The translations under genes and the position numbers were made by a program. A DNA stretch of 64,000 bases from Candidatus Pantoea formicae. Its GTDB lineage: Bacteria > Pseudomonadota > Gammaproteobacteria > Enterobacterales > Enterobacteriaceae. The DNA is taken from contig NZ_VWXD01000016.1 of the NCBI RefSeq assembly GCF_011752625.1, positions 24,526-88,525 of the forward strand. The letters are read 5' to 3'. The notes under the pieces were generated by a model. The model made no database searches, had not been told where the DNA came from, and saw nothing but the letters and a program-made list of their open reading frames with translations. Position 1 is the first letter of the stretch. Every line of letters begins with the position of its first letter. Of this stretch, positions 51,001 through 59,680 are shown piece after piece.

Positions 51001-51981
51001 GACAGCGCGGTGTATAGCGAAAGCCGTACCACGCTGCGTACCTGGTGGGCAGAAACCACCTGGCAGATGCAGCGCCTGCGCGATAATCCAGCCTGTGCCG
51101 ATCAGGAACATGAAGCCAAGAAAGACGATAATGACCCAGGTCTGAACGTCCATCTGACCTTTAAGCCTGAAGAAGATGTTGCCGCACCGATGATTGCTAC
51201 TGGCGCGCGTCCACGTGTTGCCGTGCTGCGTGAGCAGGGCGTCAACTCCCATGTTGAGATGGCGGCTGCCTTCCACCGTGCGGGCTTCACCGCTGTCGAT
51301 GTGCACATGAGCGATCTGCTGGCAGGCCGTCGTGGTCTGGAAGAGTTCCAGGCATTGGTGGCCTGTGGTGGCTTCTCCTACGGTGACGTGCTGGGCGCAG
51401 GTGAAGGTTGGGCGAAGTCGATTCTGTTCAACAGTCGCGTGCGCGATGAGTTCGAAAACTTCTTCCACCGTCCGCAGACACTGGCGCTGGGTGTGTGTAA
51501 TGGCTGCCAGATGATGTCGAATCTGCGTGAGCTGATTCCGGGTAGCGACTTGTGGCCACGCTTCGTGCGCAATCAGTCAGAGCGTTTTGAAGCGCGCTTC
51601 AGTTTGGTTGAAGTGGCGGCTAGCCCATCACTGCTGCTGGACGGCATGGCCGGTTCTCATATGCCAATCGCTGTCTCGCACGGTGAAGGTTTCGTGGAAG
51701 TCCGTGATGCTAACCATCTGGCACAGCTGGAAAGCAAAGGTCTGGTGGCTCTGCGCTTCGTGGATAACTTCGGTAAAGTCACCGAAAATTATCCTGCGAA
51801 CCCGAACGGCTCGCCAAACGGTATCACTGCGGTCACCAACGAAAGCGGTCGCGTCACCATCATGATGCCGCACCCAGAGCGTGTGTTCCGTACGGTGAGC
51901 AACTCTTGGCACCCGGCAGAGTGGGGCGAAGACAGCCCGTGGATGCGCATCTTCCGTAATGCACGTAAGCAGTTGGGCTAA
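48091..51981 (+). CDS. purL: Phosphoribosylformylglycinamidine synthase
   Basis: A 1296-residue enzyme of purine synthesis that turns FGAR, glutamine and ATP into FGAM. The N-terminal PurS-like and linker regions lead to two AIR-synthase-type halves (HNHPTAISPWPGAATGSGG near 295; KDSMSMKTRW near 770). The C-terminal glutaminase domain has the nucleophilic Cys in LGVCNGCQMM and the His in MMPHPERVFR. The ATG at 48091 matches E. coli MMEILRGS; a TTG at 48088 is rejected. It is controlled by the PurR box upstream. Confidence 0.98.
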   Translation: MMEILRGSPALSAFRVNKLLTRFQDAHLPVSDIYAEYVHFADVSAPLSADEHARLQRLLKYGPSLAEHAPQGRLLLVTPRPGTISPWSSKATDIAHNCDLPQVIRLERGMAFYVQAPQLTEAQWQQLASLLHDRMMETVFADLNDAQQLFAHHEPQPLKSVDVLGAGRAALEQANTTLGLALADDEIDYLLDAFTKLGRNPNDIELYMFAQANSEHCRHKIFNADWIIDGEKQPKSLFKMIKNTFEHNPEHVLSAYKDNAAVMEGSEVGRFYADAQKGEYAFHQEDAHILMKVETHNHPTAISPWPGAATGSGGEIRDEGATGRGAKPKAGLVGFSVSNLRIPGFEQPWEEDFGKPDRIVTALDIMTEGPLGGAAFNNEFGRPALNGYFRTYEERVNSHNGSELRGYHKPIMLAGGIGNIRADHVQKGEIVVGAKLIVLGGPAMNIGLGGGAASSMASGQSDADLDFASVQRDNPEMERRCQEVIDRCWQLGEANPILFIHDVGAGGLSNAMPELVSDGGRGGNFNLRDILNDEPGMSPLEVWCNESQERYVLAVAPAQLALFDELCKRERAPYAVIGEATEELHLNLGDSHFDNNPIDMPLDVLLGKTPKMTRDVATQQAKGDALVRDGITVADAVNRVLHLPTVAEKTFLITIGDRSVTGMVARDQMVGPWQIPVANCAVTTASLDSYHGEAFSLGERAPVALLDFAASGRLAVGEALTNLAATSIGSLQRVKLSANWMAAAGHPGEDAGLYAAVKAVGEELCPALGITIPVGKDSMSMKTRWQQGTEQREMTSPLSLVITAFARVEDVRRTVTPQLQADQDNLLLLVDLGNGANTLGATALSQVYRQLGDKPADVRDASQLAGFFNAIQALVAEQKLLAYHDRSDGGLLVTLAEMAFTGHCGIEADIAALGSDALAALFTEELGAVIQIQAADRAAVEKVFADHGLSSNVHVIGKALAGDRFVIRSGDSAVYSESRTTLRTWWAETTWQMQRLRDNPACADQEHEAKKDDNDPGLNVHLTFKPEEDVAAPMIATGARPRVAVLREQGVNSHVEMAAAFHRAGFTAVDVHMSDLLAGRRGLEEFQALVACGGFSYGDVLGAGEGWAKSILFNSRVRDEFENFFHRPQTLALGVCNGCQMMSNLRELIPGSDLWPRFVRNQSERFEARFSLVEVAASPSLLLDGMAGSHMPIAVSHGEGFVEVRDANHLAQLESKGLVALRFVDNFGKVTENYPANPNGSPNGITAVTNESGRVTIMMPHPERVFRTVSNSWHPAEWGEDSPWMRIFRNARKQLG

Positions 51982-52001
51982 GTTTATCCCTCTGTAATGA
52001 G

Positions 52002-52021
52002 AAGTCGCCTGCGGGCGACTT
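52002..52021 (+). terminator. purL terminator
   Basis: AAGTCGCC-TGCG-GGCGACTT stem-loop followed by a run of T, 20 bp after the purL stop. Confidence 0.9.
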
Positions 52022-52063
52022 TTTTTTACCTTTGAGATTCAGCATTTTGTTGCTGTCAGGGAG

Positions 52064-52081
52064 TGTCTAAAATTGGCGACA
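52064..52081 (+). promoter_or_regulatory. GlrR binding site 1
   Basis: TGTC-N10-GACA matches the known GlrR activator-binding sequence exactly, about 200 bp upstream of the glmY sigma-54 promoter. Confidence 0.8.
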
Positions 52082-52096
52082 ACAGAGGTTAACGAG

Positions 52097-52114
52097 TGTC
52101 GCCAAATGGTGACA
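52097..52114 (+). promoter_or_regulatory. GlrR binding site 2
   Basis: A second exact TGTC-N10-GACA, 33 bp from the first (about three helical turns). A degenerate third half-site (GACA at about 52175) may complete the triple arrangement known in E. coli. Confidence 0.8.
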
Positions 52115-52262
52115 TATAACTCATTGATTTATAATGTCTCGTTTTTTGGATTTTTGAATCGTTGCTTATTAGCGACACTTTTATCAGACCAGCCGGTCCG
52201 CTTTTCCCTTATATCGCCTTTCCTCACCCGCATTACTCTGATAATTCAAGCTATTTCATTTT

Positions 52263-52283
52263 TGGCACGATAGTTGCTATACT
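52263..52283 (+). promoter_or_regulatory. Overlapping sigma-54 and sigma-70 promoters of glmY
   Basis: TGGCACG-N4-TTGCT has GG (52264-52265) and GC (52276-52277) spaced for sigma-54. TATACT (52278-52283) is a sigma-70 -10 giving the same predicted start near 52289. E. coli glmY has the same overlapping arrangement. Confidence 0.8.
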
Positions 52284-52288
52284 AACTG

Positions 52289-52504
52289 CGTTGCTCATTC
52301 TCCTGTCTATGATTGCCCCGCATTGCGGTTGAGCTCATAAAATCTGAATGACGCACCAAACGGAGCCTGCCGTCCACCCAACCGATAATCGCTTGCTTTG
52401 CAACGTTATCAAGCATCGGACGCAACGTTGAGTTAGGCTCCACCTATTCTTACAGCGATGCTGCGGCGTCGCTCTCACGGCAGGCCAAAAGGCCTGCCGT
52501 TTTC
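52289..52504 (+). ncRNA. glmY: Small regulatory RNA GlmY
   Basis: A transcript of about 215 nt lying between purL and glrK, where E. coli carries glmY. GlmY stabilises its homologue GlmZ by sequestering RapZ and thereby activates glmS, controlling amino-sugar supply. Support is positional and regulatory: two GlrR sites, a sigma-54 promoter, and a strong terminator (ACGGCAGGCC-AAAA-GGCCTGCCGT, 52477-52500, then T3). The predicted primary RNA is somewhat longer than the E. coli one (about 184 nt). Sequence identity was not checked base by base. Confidence 0.8.
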
Positions 52505-52574
52505 ATATCTCCACTTTCTTACCTACAGATACTTCGCTAGCATGCCTGCAGTTCACCTTGAAGGAAGCGCAGTT

Positions 52575-54002
52575 GTGAAGAAATGGCGTCTGTTTCCCCG
52601 GTCATTGCGGCAGTTGGTGCTGCTGGCATTTCTGCTGGTACTGTTACCGTTGCTGGTATTGGCGTGGCAGGCCTGGGAAAGCCTCTCAGCACTGAGCGAC
52701 CAAGCGGCGGATACCAATCGTAATACTTTTACCGATGTACGTCGTAGCGAAGCCATGGCGCGTACCGCGCTGGAGCTGGAACGCAGCTATCGCCAGTACT
52801 GCGTATTAGGTGATGCCACGCTGCTGAAGTTGTACCAGACACAGTGGACACGTTACGGCCAAATGCTCACCAGCCACGCTGCCAGCTTGCCCGATCTTCC
52901 CTCCTTCAAAGTGCTACAGAATGCCCTGCCACAGTTGGCCAGCGTACAGTGCGACAACGGCAATCCCGTCACCAGCGCAGCAACGGCGCTGGAGCATTTT
53001 TCTGATGCCAACACGCAAATGGTGCAAGCCACCCGAGAAGTGGTGTTCTCACGGGGATTACAACTCCAACGAGAAATCGCCGATCGTGGTCAGTTCTTTG
53101 GCTGGCAGGCGCTGATTCTTTTCCTGATTAGCCTGGCGTTGGTGCTGTTGTTCACTGGCATGATTATCGGCCCGGTCAAGCGGGTTGAGCGTATGATCAA
53201 TCGCCTGGGGCAGGGCAAGGCGCTGGGTGATAGCGTCAGCTTTCGTGGTCCGCGAGAAATCCGTTCACTTGGGCAGCGCATTGTCTGGCTGAGCGAGCGT
53301 CTGAGCTGGCTGGAAGCACAACGACACGAATTTCTGCGCCATCTCTCGCACGAACTGAAAACCCCGCTTGCCAGCTTGCGTGAAGGCACGGAATTATTAG
53401 CCGACCAGGTGGCTGGGCCGCTCAATGCGGAACAGCAAGAAGTGGTAGCGATTCTTGATACTAGCAGTCGCCATTTACAGCGTCTTATTGAGCAACTGCT
53501 TGATTACAATCGCAAGCTGGCGGATGGTCCGATGGCGTTGGAAGCCGTGGCGCTGACTGACATCATAAATTCAGTGGTTAAAATCCATTCGCTTCCGGCC
53601 AGCGCGCGTCAAATGACAACCCATGTTGATCTGCAGGTAGCACATTGCCTGGCGGAGGCCACGCTGCTGCAAAGAGTCATTGATAACCTATACTCGAACG
53701 CCGTGAACTACGGCAGCGAATCCGGTAACATCTGGCTGCAGAGCCAGCAGAAAGGCAACCAGGTGTGGATAGAGGTCGCTAATACGGGTACACCGATTCC
53801 GGTTGAAGAACAGGCGATGATCTTTGAACCCTTTTATCAGGGCAGCCAGCAGCGCAAAGGGCCTGTTAAAGGTAGCGGGCTGGGTTTAAGCATCGCTAAA
53901 GATTGCTTGCGCAGGATGCAAGGCGATTTGCAATTGGTGACGCGCAAGGATGCGGATGTCTGTTTTCGTATCATTTTGACTACCAGCGCCGGGAATGCCT
54001 GA
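52575..54002 (+). CDS. glrK: Sensor histidine kinase GlrK (QseE)
   Basis: A 475-residue inner-membrane kinase phosphorylating GlrR. Two membrane helices (about 14-35 and 170-195) flank a periplasmic sensor region. A HAMP segment (IIGPVKRVERMINRLGQG) follows, then the phospho-acceptor His in FLRHLSHELKTPLASLREG, the N-box NLYSNAVNYG and the G-box GSGLGLSIA. The start is GTG at 52575 (AAGGAA 8 nt upstream), giving the E. coli length; an upstream ATG at 52458 lies inside the glmY terminator region and is rejected. Confidence 0.95.
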   Translation: MKKWRLFPRSLRQLVLLAFLLVLLPLLVLAWQAWESLSALSDQAADTNRNTFTDVRRSEAMARTALELERSYRQYCVLGDATLLKLYQTQWTRYGQMLTSHAASLPDLPSFKVLQNALPQLASVQCDNGNPVTSAATALEHFSDANTQMVQATREVVFSRGLQLQREIADRGQFFGWQALILFLISLALVLLFTGMIIGPVKRVERMINRLGQGKALGDSVSFRGPREIRSLGQRIVWLSERLSWLEAQRHEFLRHLSHELKTPLASLREGTELLADQVAGPLNAEQQEVVAILDTSSRHLQRLIEQLLDYNRKLADGPMALEAVALTDIINSVVKIHSLPASARQMTTHVDLQVAHCLAEATLLQRVIDNLYSNAVNYGSESGNIWLQSQQKGNQVWIEVANTGTPIPVEEQAMIFEPFYQGSQQRKGPVKGSGLGLSIAKDCLRRMQGDLQLVTRKDADVCFRIILTTSAGNA

Positions 54003-54005
54003 TTA

Positions 54006-54677
54006 ATGAAACACGCTTTAGTAAAACTTTTTGGTTGCGCGTTGATGGCGTTAGGCCTCAGTGCCTGTCAAACCCCCTCATCGAGCATCACATTACACGA
54101 TGGCAGCAACCTGGCTGAGCCAGAGGTGCGCCTGCCTGATTATCTGGCTACCGATTGCCAAAATGTCTGGAAGATTGCAACCCCAGCAGCCATGAGCAAT
54201 CCGCTCTACTGGCAGCGCGCGATAGATTGTGCAGAGCGTCTGTCTCCTGCTGAAGCTCGTGCGGAAGCGCGCCGTTGGCCAGTACAAAACTGGGCCAGCG
54301 CTTTCAAACAAGGTATTTTACTGGCCAACGGCAACGTCACGCCAATTGAGCGCCGCCAATTTTTGGATACGTTGGACGGGTACAGCGCGAGCTACCCAAC
54401 TGCAGTACGTCCTCTGTTACAGCTGTGGCGCAGCAACCAAGCGGCGCAGTTGGAACTCAGTAGCGAACGTAGCCGTTATGCCACATTGCAGCAAAGTAAC
54501 GATGCTGAACTCGATAGCTTGCGCCAGCAGCAGACTAAATTGCGTCAGTCGCTGGAGGACACTCAACATAAACTTGAGCGTTTAACAGACATTGAACGCC
54601 AGCTGTCATCGCGTAAAGCCCCTGACAGCAGTGACGCAGCGCACGGTGCCAGCGATGCACAAAGCGAGGATCAGTAA
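54006..54677 (+). CDS. qseG: Outer-membrane lipoprotein QseG
   Basis: A 223-residue lipoprotein with a lipobox ending LSAC (Cys21). Residues about 150-200 form a coiled coil (SERSRYATLQQSNDAELDSLRQ onward), and the tail is hydrophilic. In E. coli QseG contacts GlrK and modulates its activity; RapZ-GlmY signalling also depends on this system. It sits 3 bp after glrK and 2 bp before glrR, so the three are one transcript. Confidence 0.92.
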   Translation: MKHALVKLFGCALMALGLSACQTPSSSITLHDGSNLAEPEVRLPDYLATDCQNVWKIATPAAMSNPLYWQRAIDCAERLSPAEARAEARRWPVQNWASAFKQGILLANGNVTPIERRQFLDTLDGYSASYPTAVRPLLQLWRSNQAAQLELSSERSRYATLQQSNDAELDSLRQQQTKLRQSLEDTQHKLERLTDIERQLSSRKAPDSSDAAHGASDAQSEDQ

Positions 54678-54679
54678 CC

Positions 54680-56011
54680 ATGAAACAATCCGCACGCTTA
54701 CTGTTGGTTGATGACGACCCAGGTTTACTGAAGCTGCTCGGTATGCGCCTGAGCAGCGAGGGTTATCAGGTAGCGACCGCCGCAAGCGGTTCAGAAGCAC
54801 TGCGCCATCTGCAAAAAGAGAAAGCGGATTTAGTTATCAGCGATTTACGCATGGATGAAATGGATGGTCTGGCGCTGTTTGGTGAAATTCAGAAACGCCA
54901 TGCCGGTTTACCGGTGATCATCCTGACTGCACATGGCTCCATTCCCGAAGCCGTATCTGCGACGCAGCAGGGCGTGTTCAGTTTCCTGACGAAACCGGTG
55001 GATCGTGATGCGTTATATAAAGCGATCGATGAAGCTTTGGCCCAGCGCGCTCCTGCCAGTGATGATGCCTGGCGCGAGGCGGTGGTGACGCGCAATCCAC
55101 TGATGTTGCGCTTGCTTGAGCAGGCCCACATGGTGGCGCAATCCGATGTCAGTGTACTGATTAACGGCCAAAGCGGAACAGGCAAAGAAGTGTTAGCCCA
55201 GGCGATTCATGCCGCCAGCCCGCGCGCAACGAAAGCGTTTATCGCTATCAACTGTGGTGCGTTACCCGAGCAGCTGTTGGAATCGGAGCTGTTTGGTCAT
55301 GCCAAAGGGGCTTTCACCGGAGCTGTTAGTGCGCGAGAGGGGCTGTTCCAGGCGGCAGAAGGGGGCACACTGTTCCTTGATGAAATTGGCGATATGCCGC
55401 AGGCGTTGCAGGTGAAGCTGTTGCGTGTCTTGCAGGAACGCAAAGTTCGTCCGCTGGGCAGTAATCGTGATGTTGATATCAACGTGCGTATCATCTCGGC
55501 TACCCACCGCGATCTGCCTAAAGCGATGGAGAAGAAGAGTTTTCGCGAAGATCTCTACTATCGACTTAACGTAGTGAATCTGAAGATTCCTGCCTTACAC
55601 GAGCGTGCGGAAGATATTCCGTTGTTGGCGAATCATCTGTTGCGGCAGTCTGCTGAGCGGCATAAACCTTTTGTTCGCAGTTTCTCAGTCGATGCCATGA
55701 AACGGTTAGTGGGGGCAAGCTGGCCGGGTAATGTGCGCCAACTGGTCAACGTGATTGAGCAGTGTGTCGCGCTCAGTACCTCTCCGGTGATCAGCGAGGC
55801 GCTGGTTGAACAAGCGCTGGCGGGTGAAAATACCGCATTGCCGACATTTGTGGAGGCGCGTAATCAGTTTGAGCTGAACTATTTGCGTAAATTACTGCAG
55901 ATGACCAAAGGAAATGTCACTAACGCCGCGCGTCTGGCTGGACGTAACCGTACTGAATTCTATAAGCTGCTGTCACGCCATGAGCTAGACGCCAGCGAAT
56001 TTAAAGAGTAG
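54680..56011 (+). CDS. glrR: Sigma-54-dependent response regulator GlrR (QseF)
   Basis: A 443-residue activator. The receiver domain has the acidic pocket DDD near residue 10 and phospho-Asp in VISDLRMDEMDG. The AAA+ domain has Walker A GQSGTGKEV, the sigma-54-contacting GAFTGA loop, and Walker B GGTLFLDEIGDMP. A Fis-type HTH ends the protein (GNVTNAARLAGRNRTEFYKLL). It should bind the TGTC-N10-GACA sites upstream of glmY in this same window. Confidence 0.96.
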   Translation: MKQSARLLLVDDDPGLLKLLGMRLSSEGYQVATAASGSEALRHLQKEKADLVISDLRMDEMDGLALFGEIQKRHAGLPVIILTAHGSIPEAVSATQQGVFSFLTKPVDRDALYKAIDEALAQRAPASDDAWREAVVTRNPLMLRLLEQAHMVAQSDVSVLINGQSGTGKEVLAQAIHAASPRATKAFIAINCGALPEQLLESELFGHAKGAFTGAVSAREGLFQAAEGGTLFLDEIGDMPQALQVKLLRVLQERKVRPLGSNRDVDINVRIISATHRDLPKAMEKKSFREDLYYRLNVVNLKIPALHERAEDIPLLANHLLRQSAERHKPFVRSFSVDAMKRLVGASWPGNVRQLVNVIEQCVALSTSPVISEALVEQALAGENTALPTFVEARNQFELNYLRKLLQMTKGNVTNAARLAGRNRTEFYKLLSRHELDASEFKE

Positions 56012-56208
56012 TTTGCTGCGGCATATTTATTCATCAATTGACTACCCTAAAGCATTCGAGTGGCAACAAGGCGGCAAACCCTAATCCCGATAGGCTTAGA
56101 GAGTGATTCGGGTGAAAGAGAGCAGCCAATGCACCTGCAACTTGAAGTAGGACGGGTATATACTCACTGTATCCGTCCATCATGGAGGGAGTGAAAAAAG
56201 GATCTGTC

Positions 56209-56547
56209 ATGAAAAAGATCGATGCAATTATTAAACCATTTAAACTCGATGATGTTCGCGAAGCGTTAGCGGAAGTCGGCATCACCGGGATGACAGTCAG
56301 TGAAGTGAAGGGCTTTGGTCGTCAGAAAGGCCACACTGAGCTGTACCGCGGCGCAGAGTACATGGTCGATTTTCTGCCAAAAGTGAAAATCGAAATGGTC
56401 GTCGGTGACGATATCGTCGACACCTGCGTTGAAGCGATCATGAAAACTGCTCAGACCGGTAAAATCGGCGACGGCAAAATCTTCGTCTTTGATGTGGCGC
56501 GCGTTGTCCGTATTCGTACCGGTGAAGAGGACGAAGAGGCTATCTAA
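56209..56547 (+). CDS. glnB: Nitrogen regulatory protein P-II (GlnB)
   Basis: A 112-residue PII protein that reports nitrogen status to NtrB and GlnE. The T-loop carries the uridylylated Tyr51 in KGHTELYRGAEYMVDF, and the C-terminal motif GKIGDGKIFV binds ATP. The ATG at 56209 (MKKIDAIIKPF) is the conserved start; a longer form from 56182 is rejected. Relevant to the NtrC-like promoter at 2194-2299. It follows glrR after about 200 bp with room for its own promoter. Confidence 0.98.
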   Translation: MKKIDAIIKPFKLDDVREALAEVGITGMTVSEVKGFGRQKGHTELYRGAEYMVDFLPKVKIEMVVGDDIVDTCVEAIMKTAQTGKIGDGKIFVFDVARVVRIRTGEEDEEAI

Positions 56548-56565
56548 GCCCCTCCATCACCCGCT

Positions 56566-56590
56566 AAAAGCCTGCACTGTGCAGGCTTTT
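56566..56590. terminator. Bidirectional terminator, glnB / hmp
   Basis: An 11-bp stem (AAAAGCCTGCA / TGCAGGCTTTT) with a 3-nt loop and T-tracts on both strands. Confidence 0.9.
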
Positions 56591-56594
56591 TTGT

Positions 56595-57779
56595 TTACAG
56601 CACTTTATGTGGGCCAAAAACTTCGTAGTGAATGCGATCGGCAGTGATACCCGCATCAGTCAACTGGCGTGCGATAAACTGCATAAATGCGAGTGGGCCA
56701 CATAGCCAGAATTGACGTTCGGGCTGATTTAATTCGCTCGAGACGCGAGCCAAATCCATCAACCCCTGCGCATCGTAACGGTCATTATCCGTGCTTTCCG
56801 GCTGGCGATACCAAATGTGGCTGCTGAAATGTGACAAGCGTGAACCCAAATCCTTCACCTCGTCAGCAAAAGCATGCTGCGAGCCATTTTCAGCGGCATG
56901 CAGCCAATTAACCGCGCCATCATGCTGCTGTTCAGCAAGGTTGGCTAGCATCGCCAACATAGGTGTTTGACCGACACCGGCGGAAATAAGGGTGACGGGA
57001 GTAGCGGGTTCGATTTGTAGATAGAAATCACCGGCAGGTGCCGCACACTGGATAATATCACCCACTTTCGCGTTGGCGTGCAGCCAGCCAGAGACGCTGC
57101 CGTGTTCTTCGCGCTTGACCGCAATGCGGTAGGACTGACCATTCGGCACATGCGTCAGGGAATATTGGCGATGTTGGATATTTTCGTTTCCTGCTGGACG
57201 CAGGCTGACAGCCAGATATTGCCCCGCTAAGAAATCTGCCACAGGTTGACCGTCGTTGGGTACCAGTTCGAAGCTTTTGATCACTGAGCTTTCCGCGTGG
57301 ATGGCGCGGATACGGAAATCACGTGGCCCACGCCAGCCACCGACTTTTTCTTCAGAGGCCTGATAAATCGCCTCTTCACGTTGAATGAATACCCCAGCCA
57401 GCACGCCGTAGGCTTTACCCCAGGCTTCAAGGACCTCATCACCGGGGTTGAGCAGCTCTTGGATGGTCGCCAGCAGCGTTTCGCCCACGACCGCATACTG
57501 TGCGGGTTGAATATTCAGGCTGGTGTGCTTCTGCGCAATTTTCTCTACTGCAGGCAGCAACACCGCCAGATTTTCCAGGTTGCTGCCGTAGGCCACAATG
57601 GCATTGAACAGGGCTTCACGCTGATTGCCACTACGCTGATTGTTCATGTTAAACACGTCTTTCAGCTCAGGATGTTGAGTCAATAAACGTTGATAAAAGT
57701 GGCCAGTGAGTTCAGGCCCAACCTGAGCAATGGCAGGCAATGAAGATTTTACGGTAGCGATTGTTTGTGCATCGAGCAT
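56595..57779 (-). CDS. hmp: Nitric oxide dioxygenase (flavohemoprotein Hmp)
   Basis: A 394-residue cytoplasmic enzyme converting NO to nitrate with O2 and NADPH. The N-terminal globin domain carries the proximal His in AQKHTSLNIQPAQY (about residue 85). The FAD-binding domain has RQYSLTH, and the NAD(P)-binding part SAGVGQTPMLAML and WLCGPLAFMQFI. An NsrR site lies just upstream. It is divergent from glyA as in E. coli. Confidence 0.96.
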   Translation of the reverse strand: MLDAQTIATVKSSLPAIAQVGPELTGHFYQRLLTQHPELKDVFNMNNQRSGNQREALFNAIVAYGSNLENLAVLLPAVEKIAQKHTSLNIQPAQYAVVGETLLATIQELLNPGDEVLEAWGKAYGVLAGVFIQREEAIYQASEEKVGGWRGPRDFRIRAIHAESSVIKSFELVPNDGQPVADFLAGQYLAVSLRPAGNENIQHRQYSLTHVPNGQSYRIAVKREEHGSVSGWLHANAKVGDIIQCAAPAGDFYLQIEPATPVTLISAGVGQTPMLAMLANLAEQQHDGAVNWLHAAENGSQHAFADEVKDLGSRLSHFSSHIWYRQPESTDNDRYDAQGLMDLARVSSELNQPERQFWLCGPLAFMQFIARQLTDAGITADRIHYEVFGPHKVL

Positions 57780-57803
57780 GGTGAATTCCTCACAGTGATT
57801 TTA

Positions 57804-57826
57804 AACATGTATTTTAAATGCATCTT
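57804..57826 (-). promoter_or_regulatory. NsrR site of hmp
   Basis: Read on the minus strand, AAGATGCATTT-AAA-ATACATGTT closely matches the E. coli hmp NsrR operator. It lies 25-47 nt upstream of the hmp start. Confidence 0.78.
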
Positions 57827-57987
57827 ATGATCGTTCATCTTGCCTGTAAATCCCCCCGTTTTGTTTGCGGGTTAAGCGATAAAGCTGGAATCTGGCCCAC
57901 AAACCTGAAAAATTTTCCGCTTCAGATTGAGGAAATATCCTGTTTTGCAGGCTTGCAAAAAAGCGTAAAAAACCCGTTCCAGCGCCA

Positions 57988-58003
57988 TGCCAATCGTTTG
58001 CGT
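57988..58003 (+). promoter_or_regulatory. PurR-like box of glyA
   Basis: TGCCAATCGTTTGCGT shares the core ATCGTTTGCGT with the E. coli glyA PurR operator. A weak MetR-like TGAA-N5-TTCC lies at 57906-57918. Confidence 0.65.
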
Positions 58004-58119
58004 AAAAAGAGCGGATTGACGCTACCGTCACCTGACAAAACCGTTTACACTGTTGGCCTTCGCCCCCTTGCCGGGGCCTAAACTGCCGTTAAAAAAGTTA
58101 GCTAGTCAGGAGATGCCGG

Positions 58120-59373
58120 ATGTTAAAGCGTGATATGAACATTGCCGATTATGATGCCGAGTTGTGGCAGGCTATGGAGCAAGAGAAGGTGCGTCAGGAA
58201 GAGCACATCGAACTGATTGCTTCTGAAAACTACACCAGCCCACGCGTTATGCAGGCGCAAGGTTCACAGCTCACCAACAAATACGCGGAAGGGTATCCGG
58301 GCAAACGCTACTACGGCGGATGTGAATATGTTGATATCGTTGAGCAGTTGGCTATCGACCGCGCTAAAGCGTTGTTCGGTGCAGACTTTGCTAACGTACA
58401 GCCGCACTCTGGTTCTCAGGCTAACTTCGCGGTTTACACTGCGCTGCTGCAGCCGGGTGACACCATTCTGGGTATGAACCTGGCGCACGGTGGTCACCTG
58501 ACCCACGGTTCTCCGGTTAACCTGTCAGGCAAACTGTACAACGTTATCCCTTACGGCATCGATGAAACAGGCAAAATCAACTACGACGAACTGGCTGAGC
58601 TGGCGAAAACTCATAAGCCAAAAATGATCGTAGGCGGTTTCTCTGCGTATTCTGGCGTGTGTGACTGGGCAAAAATGCGTGAGATCGCAGACAGCGTTGG
58701 CGCATACCTGTTCGTTGATATGGCACACGTTGCGGGTCTGATTGCTGCGGATGTTTATCCGAACCCAGTCCCTCATGCGCACATCGTGACATCAACCACC
58801 CACAAAACCCTGGCGGGTCCACGTGGTGGCTTGATTCTGGCGAAAAACGGCGATGAAGACCTGTACAAAAAACTGAACTCTGCGGTGTTCCCAGGTGGTC
58901 AGGGTGGTCCGTTGATGCACGTGATCGCCGGCAAAGCCGTTGCTTTCAAAGAAGCGATGGAGCCAGAGTTCAAAGCTTACCAGCAGCAAGTCGCTAAAAA
59001 CGCAAAAGCGATGGTTGAAGTACTGCTGGAGCGTGGCTACAACATCGTTTCAGGCGGAACCTATAACCACCTGTTCCTGATCGACCTGGTGAGCAAAAAC
59101 CTGACCGGTAAAGAAGCCGATGCCGCACTGGGTCGTGCCAATATCACCGTGAACAAAAACAGCGTACCAAACGATCCTAAGAGCCCATTTGTGACTTCCG
59201 GTGTACGTATTGGTACCCCAGCGGTCACCCGTCGTGGCTTCAAAGAAGCAGAAGTTCGCGAACTGGCTGGCTGGATTGCTGACGTGTTGGATAACATCAA
59301 CGACGAAGCAACCATTGAGCGCACCAAGCAGAAAGTCCTCGACATCTGTGCGCGTCTGCCAGTTTATGCCTGA
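58120..59373 (+). CDS. glyA: Serine hydroxymethyltransferase
   Basis: A 417-residue PLP enzyme interconverting serine and glycine with tetrahydrofolate, the main source of one-carbon units. The PLP lysine is in VTSTTHKTLAGPRGG (about residue 230). Other landmarks are YAEGYPGKRYYGGCEYVD and NVQPHSGSQANFAVY. Length equals that of E. coli GlyA. GGAG lies upstream of the ATG. PurR-like control links it to purL in the same window. Confidence 0.98.
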   Translation: MLKRDMNIADYDAELWQAMEQEKVRQEEHIELIASENYTSPRVMQAQGSQLTNKYAEGYPGKRYYGGCEYVDIVEQLAIDRAKALFGADFANVQPHSGSQANFAVYTALLQPGDTILGMNLAHGGHLTHGSPVNLSGKLYNVIPYGIDETGKINYDELAELAKTHKPKMIVGGFSAYSGVCDWAKMREIADSVGAYLFVDMAHVAGLIAADVYPNPVPHAHIVTSTTHKTLAGPRGGLILAKNGDEDLYKKLNSAVFPGGQGGPLMHVIAGKAVAFKEAMEPEFKAYQQQVAKNAKAMVEVLLERGYNIVSGGTYNHLFLIDLVSKNLTGKEADAALGRANITVNKNSVPNDPKSPFVTSGVRIGTPAVTRRGFKEAEVRELAGWIADVLDNINDEATIERTKQKVLDICARLPVYA

Positions 59374-59394
59374 TTTGGCATAACTCTGATGTGA

Positions 59395-59425
59395 CAAAAA
59401 AGGATGGCGATGGCCATCCTTTTTT
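59395..59425 (+). terminator. glyA terminator
   Basis: A 13-bp stem (AAAAAAGGATGGC / GCCATCCTTTTTT) with a GATG loop, 20 bp after the glyA stop. Confidence 0.9.
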
Positions 59426-59680
59426 ATGCGCGTGACCCATCCTAAATACCGTTAGCACATTTTCCGCGCACAGAGGAATGTGTGCAGAACCAGCAGGTTA
59501 AACGCACAGAGCGCGATGAGGTACACCTTGCTAGTGCAGCGTCTTTAACCTCTCCCGATGCGAAGCCTGTCGCATAACAAAAGATTTTCCCCGACCTTTC
59601 ATTTCACTTTTGCTCAAGCCTCTGACAAAGTAGCGGCCCAACGGGCTGCGGGCGCAGCCGACATGCCTGCGGGAGGCAAC

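Noticed and set aside
52458..52574. N-terminal extension of GlrK from the ATG at 52458
   Set aside because: It would run through the glmY terminator hairpin and add 39 residues absent from E. coli GlrK; the GTG at 52575 has a good ribosome-binding site.
59558..59680. 41-codon upstream extension of hcaT
   Set aside because: No ribosome-binding site at 59558, while ATG at 59681 has GGGAGG and matches the family start.
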